Of a stretch of DNA of 64,000 nucleotides, positions 38,924 through 46,582 are shown piece after piece. The DNA lies in assembly GCA_963766445.1 (NCBI GenBank), contig CAVXZW010000027.1, positions 62,001-126,000 on the forward strand. The letters run 5' to 3'. Under the pieces are notes generated by a model. That model was not told the origin of the DNA. It saw only the letters and a list, made by a program, of their open reading frames with translations, and made no database searches. The translations under genes and the position numbers were made by a program. Position 1 is the first letter of the stretch, and each line of letters starts with the position of its first letter. The stretch comes from JAICYJ01 sp963766445. GTDB lineage: Bacteria; Actinomycetota; Thermoleophilia; Gaiellales; JAICJC01.

Positions 38924-39920
38924 TCAGCCCGCCGTCTCGCGCACCAGCTCCATGGTGGAGCAGTGCACCCCGCCGCCGCCCTTCTGGATCTCCGCGTAGG
39001 GCACCGTCACCACCTCGACGCCGTGCGCTGCAAGCCGGTCGATCGTGTGCGGGAAGCCCTCGCACATCAGCACCCGCCGCGGCGCCAGCGTCAGCGAGTT
39101 GATCGCCCATTCCTCGCCCGGCACGCAGGGCACCGTCTCGATGCCGAGCGCATGCAGCCGGTCGACGAACCACCAGGGCAGTCCCAGCGGGTCGATCAGC
39201 GCCAGGTCGGGCGCGATCATCCCGATGTGCCCGTCGATGTGGATCGAGTAGGGCGACAGCGGCACCACGATCAGTTCGATCCCGAGCGGCCGCAGCGCCG
39301 CCTCCAGCTGCCCGGCGGCCTCGTCGTTGCAGCGAAACGACGTCCCGAACGCGGCCACCGTCGGCGTCAGCTTGACGAAGCTGCCACCTTCCATCAGCCC
39401 GCGTCCGTGCACCGTCGCCAGGATCGGCATCCCCAGCGCCGCCAGCGTCCGCGTCACCAGCGCCTCCTCACCGCGGCGCTTGTACGGCTCCAGCCGCCCG
39501 ATGATCGCCCCGCCCGGCACCGTGATCAGCGGGTCGCGCGTGTAGATCGGCGTCGTGATGTGCGCGGGCAAATCGCCCTCGCACCTCGACCACCTCGACG
39601 CCCTCCGACTCGAGCGCCGCTACCAGCGCCGCGTGCTGGGCGTCCACCACCTTCAGGTCGGGCGGCGTCCTTGACTCCCAGTACCAGAGCCCCTCCGGAT
39701 CGACAAGGGCGCCGGAGTCCTCGTCCCAGCAGTCGGCCCGCACGGAGCCGAACTCGCCGCGGGGCCTGCGCACCAGCGCCATCCGCAGCCGGCCGACCTC
39801 GTCGGCAGCGCCCCACTCGCGCCCCCACACGCGCTCCTGCTCGGCTGGGTCGGCGAACGGCGTGCCGTCGTCGCCGCGCAGCTTCGTCAGGTGATAGCCG
39901 AACGGGTAGCCGCCGCTCAT
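38924..39920 (-). CDS. Amidinotransferase/arginine deiminase-superfamily protein, one frameshift
   Basis: Corrected length is 331 residues with one surplus base near 39581. Motifs are DCWDEDSGALVDPEGLWYWE, ITTPIYTRDPLITVPGGAIIG (substrate Asp), LMEGGSFVKL (Glu-Gly-Gly), YSIHIDGHIGMI (catalytic His) and GGGGVHCSTMELVRE with the nucleophilic Cys near the C-terminus. This is the guanidine-modifying fold shared by arginine deiminase, dimethylarginine dimethylaminohydrolase and amidinotransferases. The GGVHC ending is closest to the DDAH-like group. It lies between frr and uppS, divergent from a cupin gene. Confidence 0.8.
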
Positions 39921-39983
39921 CGCCCGAGCCTACCGTGTGGACGGCAGTACTGTGCCCCCGACAAAACGACCGCGGAGGGAACG

Positions 39984-40340
39984 TTGGCCTACAGCGTGAT
40001 TCACAGCGACGAGATCGAACCGGCCGGCCCGGGCGGCGTGGTGCGGTTCGTGCGCCGCGGCCTCGGGGTCGAGGCGTTCGGCATCAACCGCTTCGACCTG
40101 CCGCCCGGCGCCGGCGGCCTCGAGCACGACGAGGCCTCCACCGGGCAAGAGGAGGTCGCGTTCGTGTTCGCCGGCGACGGCCACTGGCTGGTCGACGGCG
40201 AGCAGGTGCCGGTGCGAGCCGGCTCCTTCATCCGCTTCGACGCCGGCACCGTTCGCCGTCCCATGGCCGGCGCGGACGGCCTCTCGTTCGTCGCGGTCGG
40301 CTGTCCGCCCGGCGGCTACAAGCCGCACGGCCCGTTCTGA
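39984..40340 (+). CDS. Small cupin-domain protein
   Basis: This is a single-domain cupin of 118 residues. The two cupin motifs are visible: LPPGAGGLEHDEASTGQEEVAFVFAG (metal His and Glus) and VRAGSFIRFDAGTVRRPMAG, in which the usual late His is replaced by Arg. TTG 39984 is preceded by GGAGGGA five bases upstream and gives a sensible start (LAYSVIHSDEIEP). The family binds small ligands or metals and function is unknown. Its divergence from the deiminase-family gene suggests shared control. Confidence 0.7.
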   Translation: MAYSVIHSDEIEPAGPGGVVRFVRRGLGVEAFGINRFDLPPGAGGLEHDEASTGQEEVAFVFAGDGHWLVDGEQVPVRAGSFIRFDAGTVRRPMAGADGLSFVAVGCPPGGYKPHGPF

Positions 40341-40380
40341 TCCGGCGCCGGTCAGACCGGCGATCCGCTTGAATACCTGG

Positions 40381-41142
40381 ATGCCCGCCGTCTCGGTCGG
40401 TCGCCTGCGCCGCTTGCTGCGGCTGCGGCGCGTCGCCTCAGTCGAGCAGTCGCTCCCCGACTCCGCGACGTCGGTGGCGATCATCATGGACGGCAACGGC
40501 CGCTGGGCCCGCCAGCGCGGGCTGCCGCCGATCGCCGGTCACCGCGCCGGCACCCGCGCGCTGCGCCGGACGGTCGAGGCGGCTCCCGGCCTCGGCGTTC
40601 GCAGCCTGGCCGTGTACGCGTTCTCGACGGAGAACTGGGGACGGCCGCCGCAGGAGGTGGACGACCTGATGGAGCTGTTCACCGAGACGATCCGGGATCA
40701 GTTCCCCGACCTCCATCGCCAGGGCGTGTGCGTGCGCTTCGTCGGGCGCCGCGACCGATGCCCGGCGGCGCTGCTGGAGCTGATGACCGACATGGAGCGC
40801 CGTACCGCCGAGAACACCCGCCTCGACCTGTGGGTGGCCTTCGACTACGGCGGCCGCGACGAGCTGGTGCGGGCGGCGCGGGCGCTGGTGGAGGAGGGCG
40901 TCCCGGCCGAGGCGATCGACGAGGCCGCCCTCCGTGCACATCTGTACGCTCCCGAGATGCCCGACCCCGACCTCGTGATCCGCACCAGCGGCGAGCTGCG
41001 CGTGTCCAACTTCCTGCTCTGGCAGGCCGCATACGCGGAGTACCACTTCACGCCCGACCACTGGCCCGACTTCGGCGAGGAGCAGCTGGCGGAAGCGCTG
41101 TCGGCCTACGCGACGCGCCGGCGGCGGTTCGGCAAGCGGTGA
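40381..41142 (+). CDS. uppS: Undecaprenyl diphosphate synthase (cis-prenyltransferase)
   Basis: UppS condenses isopentenyl diphosphate onto a short allylic diphosphate to make the C55 carrier lipid for peptidoglycan. The 253 residues show IIMDGNGRWARQRGLPPIAGHRAG (catalytic Asp), LAVYAFSTENWGRPPQEV, FVGRRDRCPAALLELM, LWVAFDYGGRDELVRA, and DPDLVIRTSGELRVSNFLLWQAAYAEYHF, the C-terminal signature with the diphosphate-binding Arg pair. ATG 40381 is preferred over TTG 40369. It is followed by cdsA with a GTGA overlap. Confidence 0.96.
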   Translation: MPAVSVGRLRRLLRLRRVASVEQSLPDSATSVAIIMDGNGRWARQRGLPPIAGHRAGTRALRRTVEAAPGLGVRSLAVYAFSTENWGRPPQEVDDLMELFTETIRDQFPDLHRQGVCVRFVGRRDRCPAALLELMTDMERRTAENTRLDLWVAFDYGGRDELVRAARALVEEGVPAEAIDEAALRAHLYAPEMPDPDLVIRTSGELRVSNFLLWQAAYAEYHFTPDHWPDFGEEQLAEALSAYATRRRRFGKR

Positions 41143-41957
41143 GCGGCCTGGTCGGGCGCGTCCTGATCGCGGTGCCGCTGCTGGTGATCGCGATCCTGGC
41201 GGTGGTGGTCGGCGGCTGGCCGATGGTGGCGCTGGCCGTCGCCTTCGGCGTGATCGCGATGCACGAGTACGGCGCCGCCACCCGCTCGCTGCGTCCGCTC
41301 ACGATCGCCGGGTTCGCCGGTGTGACGGGGATCATCGTGGTCACCCACCAGGGCGGCCTGGTGTGGAGCCTGGCGCCGCTGATGGGGACGCTGCTGCTCG
41401 CGTTCTGGCTGAGCGCGGTGGCGGACGTGCGGCAGGCGGCCACCGTGCAGCTGAGCGTGACGCTGCTGGGGGTGGTCTGGATCGGCTACGGGCTGGCGTT
41501 CCTGGTGGCGCTGCGCGACGTCCCGGCCCCCGCCGACTGGGGCAAGCAGCTGCTGATCGCGGTGCTGGTCGGCGTGTGGCTCTCGGACACGTTCGCCTAC
41601 TTCGGGGGCCGCATGTTCGGCAAGCGGAAGCTGGCGTCGGCGATCTCGCCCAACAAGACCGTCGAGGGGCTGGTGATCGGGTTCGTGCTGGGCGCCGCGG
41701 CCGTCTTCCTCACGCTCTACAACCAGCCCAGCCATGGCCCGATCAGCCCGCTGAACGCGCTCGAGTTCGCCGTCGCGATCGCGGCCGCGTCGCCGGTGGG
41801 AGACCTGTTCGAGAGCTACCTCAAGCGCGACATGGGCGTCAAGGACACCGGCCGGCTGCTGGGCGGTCACGGCGGCGTGCTCGACCGCATCGACGGCCTG
41901 CTGTTCGCCGGCGCCGCCGCATTCTTCGTGGCGCTGGCGCTGCATCGAGTCGCGTAG
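41139..41957 (+). CDS. cdsA: Phosphatidate cytidylyltransferase
   Basis: CdsA makes CDP-diacylglycerol from phosphatidate and CTP at the membrane. The 272-residue protein has about seven to eight hydrophobic spans and the family signature near the C-terminus: SDTFAYFGGRMFGKRKLASAISPNKTVEG and SPVGDLFESYLKRDMGVKDTGRLLGGHGGVLDRIDGLL, with the metal-binding aspartates. GTG 41139 overlaps the uppS stop. It is followed by a 232-base gap before dxr, unusual in this normally tight cluster. Confidence 0.95.
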   Translation: MSGLVGRVLIAVPLLVIAILAVVVGGWPMVALAVAFGVIAMHEYGAATRSLRPLTIAGFAGVTGIIVVTHQGGLVWSLAPLMGTLLLAFWLSAVADVRQAATVQLSVTLLGVVWIGYGLAFLVALRDVPAPADWGKQLLIAVLVGVWLSDTFAYFGGRMFGKRKLASAISPNKTVEGLVIGFVLGAAAVFLTLYNQPSHGPISPLNALEFAVAIAAASPVGDLFESYLKRDMGVKDTGRLLGGHGGVLDRIDGLLFAGAAAFFVALALHRVA

Positions 41958-42099
41958 CCGCCAGGGCGGCCCGGGAGATGACTGATCGACATCTCGCGAG
42001 ACTGGCCGCTGCGATCGGTCTGGCTTAGCGGTGGTCGGGGTGATTACGGCTGCGAACCTCGACCCGTCCGCGCCTGTTGATCGCAGATCACTTCCGAGC

Positions 42100-42122
42100 G
42101 GCGCAACGCGATGCGTTGCGCC
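42100..42122. repeat. Perfect 10-bp inverted repeat between cdsA and dxr
   Basis: GGCGCAACGC, a GAT loop, then GCGTTGCGCC. It is a perfect hairpin 141 bases after cdsA and 67 bases before dxr. A smaller stem (GAGATG ... CATCTC, 41976-41996) follows cdsA. No T-run is seen, so operator or factor-assisted terminator are both open. Confidence 0.7.
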
Positions 42123-42177
42123 CTGGACATCATGGAGTGTCAACCAGTCATCTCACGGTGCCGCAATCGGGCCCCGA

Positions 42178-42183
42178 TACACT
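42178..42183 (+). promoter_or_regulatory. -10 box of dxr (TACACT)
   Basis: TACACT is followed by exactly six bases and then the ATG of dxr. Confidence 0.5.
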
Positions 42184-42189
42184 GACGCC

Positions 42190-43337
42190 ATGAGGACGGT
42201 GGCCATTCTTGGCGCGACCGGCTCGGTCGGCCGTCAGGCGCTCGAGATCGTTCGCGATCACCCTGACCTGCGTCTTGTCGGCCTGGCCGCGCACGGATCG
42301 CACGCCGAGGTGGTGGCGGCTGCACGGGAGCACGGCGCCACGGCGATCGCGCTTGCCGACCCCGCAGCCGCCGCCCGCGCACGCTCGGAATTCGACGGCC
42401 GGGTGCTGGGCGGGCAGGACGGCGTGGTCGAGCTGGTGCGCGAGCTGCCGCGCCGACGTCGTGCTGAACGCGATCGTGGGCGCCGCCGGTCTCGAGGCCA
42501 CGATGGCGGCGCTCGACGCCGGCAGCGACCTGGCGCTCGCCAACAAGGAGAGCCTGGTGGCGGGCGGCGAGCTGGTGACCGCCGCCGTGCGCCGCAGCGG
42601 CCGGCTGCTGCTGCCGGTCGACAGCGAGCACTCCGCGCTGCAGCAGTGCCTGGAAGGCGCTGCCCCGGAGTCGCTCGAGTCGCTGGTGCTGACCGCATCG
42701 GGAGGCCCGTTCCGGGGCTGGTCGCAGGAGCGGCTGGCAGACGTCGTCCCGGCCCAGGCGCTGGCCCATCCCACCTGGTCGATGGGTGCAAAGATCACGA
42801 TCGACTCGGCCACGCTGATGAACAAGGGCCTGGAGCTGATCGAGGCCCACCACCTGTTCGGCGTCGGCTACCCGCGCATCGAGGTGGTCGTGCACCCGCA
42901 GTCGATCGTGCACGGCATGGCCCGACTTCCGCGACGGCGCGCTGATCGCGCACCTGGGCCTCCCCGACATGCGCGTGCCGATCAGCTACGCGCTCACCTA
43001 CCCCGAGCGCGCCGCCACGACCGCGCCGCGGCTCGACCTGTCGCAGGGGTTCGCACTCGATTTCGAGCCGCCCGATCTGGACGCGTTTCGGTGCCTGGCT
43101 CTGGCCCGCGCGGCCGGCGAGGCCGGCGGCACCGCGCCCTGCGCGCTGAACGCCGCCAACGAGGTGGCCGTGGCCGCGTTCCTGGCCGGCGAGTGCCGGT
43201 TCCCGCAGATCGCCGACACGGTCGCGGCCGTGCTCGACCGCCTCGACCCCGAGCCGCTCGAGTCGGTCGAGCAGGTGCTGGCCGCCGACGCCGCCGCCCG
43301 GGCGCTGGCGCGGGACGCTCTGGGGGTGGTCGCGTGA
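42190..43337 (+). CDS. dxr: 1-deoxy-D-xylulose 5-phosphate reductoisomerase, two frameshifts
   Basis: DXR converts DXP to MEP, the committed step of the MEP isoprenoid pathway, and is the fosmidomycin target. The corrected 381 residues read RTVAILGATGSVGRQALEIV (NADPH), LNAIVGAAGLEATMAAL, LALANKESLVAGGELV, LLPVDSEHSALQQCLEG, LTASGGPFRGW, HPTWSMGAKITIDSATLMNKGLE and MRVPISYALTYPER. Surplus bases lie at about 42451 and 42922. It overlaps rseP by 4 bases. Confidence 0.95.
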
Positions 43338-44585
43338 GCTACATCATCCCGATCCTGGGCCTGCTGGGGCTGGTCTTCCTGCACGAGCTGGGACACTTCA
43401 CGGCGGCCAAGCGCACCGGCATGCGGGCGCTGAAGTTCTACGTCGGGTTCCCGCCGCCGCTGGCGCGAAAGCAGGTGGGGGAGACGGAGTACGGGATCGG
43501 CGTGGTGCCGTTGGGCGGCTTCGTCAAGATCCCGGGGATGCTGCGGCCGGAGCCGTCCGACCTGTGGGCGGTCGAGGACCTGCTGCATCGCAGCGAGTCG
43601 CTGCCGCCGGAGCGGGCGAGCGAGATCGGCATCGCCTACGACCGGCTGGCGCAGCTGGTCGCGCAGGGCCGCGTGGACGAGGCCGCGCCTGCCGCCGGCG
43701 AGCTGAGCCAGCTGGTCGACGAGACCGAGGGCGTGACCGCCGCCGACCGCCGCCGCATCAGCCGCTGCCTGAGCCGCTTCGTGGAGTCGACCGATCCGCG
43801 CGGCTACTGGCGCAGCTCGCGGTCGAAGCGGCTGATCGTGATCGGCGCCGGCCCGTTCGCGAACATCCTGTTCGCGTTCCTGCTCCTGACGGGGCTGGCC
43901 ATCACCGGCCTGCCGCAGCCGCTCCAGCCGACCGCGGTCGTGGCCGGGCTCGAGAAGGGCCTGCCGGCGCAGAAGGCGGGGCTGCGCGCGCACGACCGCA
44001 TCGTCGCCATCGACGGCCATCCCATCACCGGCTTCGACCAGGTGCGAGCGCTGATCTCGACCAGCGGCGGCCGCCCGGTCTCGCTGACGGTGCGCCGCAA
44101 CGGCACGACAGTGCACCTCGGCGCGATCACGCCGGTCAAGCAGGGCGGCCGCTACATCGTCGGATTCCTGCCTGACGTGATCGCGACCACCCGCAGCGTG
44201 CCCGCCTGGAAGGCACCGGAGCGAGGGCGTGTCGCAGATGTGGACGATGATCAGCGGGTCGGTCACCGGCATCCGCAGCCAGGGCACGTCCTCGCTGTCG
44301 GGGCCGGTCGGCATCGTGCGCGTCTCCGCGTCCGCGGCCGACACCGGCGCGCCCTACTACCTGTGGCTGCTGGCCTACATCTCGCTGTCGCTCGGCATCC
44401 TCAACCTGCTGCCGTTCCTGCCGCTCGACGGCGGCCACATCCTGCTGGTCGTGATCGAGAAGCTCCGCGGTCGGGCGCTGTCGCGGGCGACGTTCGAGCG
44501 CGTGTCGATGGCGGGCATCGCACTGGTGCTGTTCCTGTTCCTGTTCGGGCTGCACAACGACCTGCTGGGCGCCCAGCCGCGCTGA
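43334..44585 (+). CDS. rseP: Site-2 intramembrane metalloprotease RseP/RasP, one frameshift
   Basis: This is an intramembrane zinc protease of about 416 residues. The zinc motif FLHELGHFTAAKRTG lies in the first span, IGVVPLGGFVKIPGML follows, and a PDZ domain is at ~210-270 (AQKAGLRAHDRIVAIDGHPITGF). The second zinc-site motif, NLLPFLPLDGGHI, is in the penultimate span. A surplus G near 44219 breaks the frame in AWKAPSEGVSQ. An insert of about 85 mostly helical, charged residues lies between the GGFVKIPG loop and the second span. It is expected to act in regulated proteolysis of anti-sigma factors or signal-peptide removal. Confidence 0.93.
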
Positions 44586-44617
44586 ACCGACTGCTGTGAC
44601 CGGGGGTTCTGCCCCGG

Positions 44618-44623
44618 TATCCT
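44618..44623 (+). promoter_or_regulatory. -10 box of ispG (TATCCT)
   Basis: TATCCT ends nine bases before ATG 44633. A GCGGAG just before the ATG could also act as a weak ribosome binding site. Confidence 0.4.
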
Positions 44624-44632
44624 GTTGCGGAG

Positions 44633-45746
44633 ATGGCCAGCGAGAAGCAGATCACGGTCGGCGGCGTCCCCATCGGCGGCGGCGCGCCGGTGGTGGTGCA
44701 GTCGATGACCACGACCGAGACGGCCGACGTCGAGGCCACGCTGGCTCAGGCGCGGGCGCTGGCCGAAGCCGGCTGCGACCTGGTGCGGGTGGCGGTACCC
44801 GGGACGGGCCGACGCGGATGCGCTGCCGGCGATCGTGGCCGGGTCGCCGCTGCCGGTGATCGCGGACATCCACTTCAACGCGTCGCTCGCCCTGCGCGCG
44901 ATGGACGCGGGCGTCGCCGCCGTGCGCATCAACCCCGGCAACATCGGCGGGCCGGACAAGGTCGAGCAGGTCGTGCAGCGAGCCAAGCAGACCGGCACGC
45001 CGATGCGGATCGGCGCGAACTCCGGGTCGCTGCCCGACCACCTGCGCCAGTTCGCGACCAACGATCCGGCCGGCGCGCTGGTGGAGGCGGCGCTGGAGGA
45101 GGTGCGGCTGCTGGAGCGGCTCGAGTACCGCGAGTTCAAGATCTCGGTCAAGTCCTCGTCGGTGCCGGTGATGGTGCAGGCCTACCAGCGCCTGAGCGAG
45201 CGTGTCCCCTATCCGCTGCACCTGGGCGTGACGGAGGCCGGCCCTGCGTTCACGGGCACGGTCAAGAGCTCGATCGGCATCGGCACGCTGCTGGGACAGG
45301 GCATCGGTGACACGATCCGCGTGTCGCTGACCGCCGACCCGGTGGAGGAGGTGCGGGTGGCCTGGGAGATCCTGCGCTCGCTGGGGCTGCGCCAGCGCGG
45401 GCCGATGATGATCGCCTGCCCGTCCTGCGGCCGCACCAACGTTGACGTGCTCGACCTGGCCGAGCAGGTGGAGGCGCGGCTGGGGACGTACGACGAGGTG
45501 TTCGAGGTGGCGGTGATGGGCTGCGCCGTGAACGGGCCGGGCGAGGCGGGGGATGCCGACTTCGGCATCGCCGGCGGCCGCGACGCGGGGTTCATCTACG
45601 CCCACGGCCTGGTGCTGCGAAAGGTCGAGCAGTCGCAGCTGGTGGACGAGCTGTTCCGCGAGGTGGATGCCTGGATCGCAGCCGGGATGGTGCGGCCCAA
45701 GCGCGGCACTCGCAAGCACGTGCTGCCGATGGCGACCACCACGTAG
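44633..45746 (+). CDS. ispG: 4-hydroxy-3-methylbut-2-enyl diphosphate synthase (flavodoxin), one frameshift
   Basis: IspG is the [4Fe-4S] enzyme converting MEcPP to HMBPP late in the MEP pathway. The corrected 370 residues have VGGVPIGGGAPVVVQSMTTTE, VIADIHFNASLALRAM, RINPGNIGGPDKV, RIGANSGSLPDHL, HLGVTEAGPAFTGTVKSSIGIG. The cluster ligands are in ACPSCGRTNVDVLDL (two Cys) and VMGCAVNGPGEAGDADFGIAGG (third Cys). A surplus G in the GGG at 44806-44808 shifts the frame. It completes uppS-cdsA-dxr-rseP-ispG. Confidence 0.95.
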
Positions 45747-45776
45747 CGACTGCGCCACCAAGACACCACAGAGCGG

Positions 45777-45989
45777 GTGTCCGACTACCCCAATTCGGCC
45801 ATGGCACGGCCGCGCACGGACGTCGAAGATTCCCCCGTGAACGAGTACCGACAGACCGTGATCGATGATCGCTACATGGCCGACTGGCTGGAGTTCGGCT
45901 TCTCCGAGCTGACCGCCTACCTGGCCAAACAGGCCCGCTTCGAGCGCTATCTGAGCGATCGCGAGCCGAGCGGCAGCAGCGGCGACTGA
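45777..45989 (+). CDS. Small protein of unknown function
   Basis: The product is 70 residues if it starts at GTG 45777; ATG 45801 and GTG 45837 are alternatives. The conserved-looking part is VNEYRQTVIDDRYMADWLEF and GFSELTAYLAKQARFERYL, predicted to form two amphipathic helices. No signal, membrane helix or metal motif is seen, and I do not recognise the family. It is 30 bases downstream of ispG on the same strand. Confidence 0.5.
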   Translation: MSDYPNSAMARPRTDVEDSPVNEYRQTVIDDRYMADWLEFGFSELTAYLAKQARFERYLSDREPSGSSGD

Positions 45990-46033
45990 CCCCATCCGCT
46001 GTCCCGGGGCGATTGCCGATCGGCTCCACCGGG

Positions 46034-46039
46034 TAGACT
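46034..46039 (+). promoter_or_regulatory. -10 box TAGACT of the small membrane-protein gene
   Basis: TAGACT is followed by six bases and then ATG 46046. Confidence 0.45.
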
Positions 46040-46045
46040 CACGCC

Positions 46046-46267
46046 ATGCGGGAATGGCGTCACAGGCTGGTCGGATTCGTCACCTTGCTGGTGGCGCGGC
46101 GGATCATCCGCCGCACCATCCGCAAGCAGACCGAGCAGGTGCTTACGAAGCTCGAGATTCATAAGCGGCCGTCGCGCCTGCGGCGGAGCCTGCCGGTCGT
46201 CGGTGCGGCGGCATTGGCGGCGGCGGCCGGTGCGGCGGTGCTGGCCGGTCGCCAGCAGCGCGGCTGA
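46046..46267 (+). CDS. Small basic membrane protein
   Basis: This is a 73-residue, very basic protein (MREWRHRLVGFVTLLVARRIIRRTIRKQ) with a probable C-terminal membrane helix (LPVVGAAALAAAAGAAVLAG). The N-terminal half could also form an amphipathic membrane-binding helix. I do not recognise the family. Its stop overlaps the start of the Dabb-domain gene by one base (TGATG), so the two are probably one transcription unit from the leaderless promoter just upstream. Confidence 0.55.
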   Translation: MREWRHRLVGFVTLLVARRIIRRTIRKQTEQVLTKLEIHKRPSRLRRSLPVVGAAALAAAAGAAVLAGRQQRG

Positions 46268-46563
46268 TGTTCCGCCACGTCGTCGTGTTCCGCTTCAAGC
46301 CGGGTACGAGCGACCTGCAGGTGGATGCGATCGAGCGCGGCCTCGCCGGGCTGCCCGCGCGGCTGCCCGAGATGCGGTCGTATGCGTACGGCCGTGACCT
46401 CGGCATACGTGAGGGAAACGGCGACTTCGCGATCGTTGCCGAGTTTGACGACGAGGCCGCCTGGCTGGTCTACCAGCGCGACGAGGAGCACCGGCGCGTG
46501 ATCGAGCAGCTGATCGTCCCGGTCACCGCAGAGCGCCACGCAGTCCAGCTCCGTCACCCCTGA
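46267..46563 (+). CDS. Dabb (stress-responsive A/B barrel) domain protein
   Basis: The 98-residue single-domain protein begins MFRHVVVFRFKPGTSDLQVDAIERGLAGLP and contains SYAYGRDLGIREGNGDFAIVAEFDDEAAWLVYQRDEEHRRVIEQLI, the ferredoxin-like dimeric alpha/beta-barrel pattern with the conserved His after the first strand. Family members range from plant stress proteins to small bacterial enzymes, and function here is open. The dnaE promoter starts right after its stop. Confidence 0.85.
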   Translation: MFRHVVVFRFKPGTSDLQVDAIERGLAGLPARLPEMRSYAYGRDLGIREGNGDFAIVAEFDDEAAWLVYQRDEEHRRVIEQLIVPVTAERHAVQLRHP

Positions 46564-46567
46564 TCGG

Positions 46568-46573
46568 TACACT
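46568..46573 (+). promoter_or_regulatory. -10 box of dnaE (TACACT)
   Basis: TACACT ends nine bases before GTG 46583. Confidence 0.45.
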
Positions 46574-46582
46574 GCTGCGGCT

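Noticed and set aside
42100..42122. Intrinsic terminator of cdsA
   Set aside because: The stem is perfect but no T-run follows on either strand and it lies 140 bases after the stop, so it is listed as an inverted repeat only.
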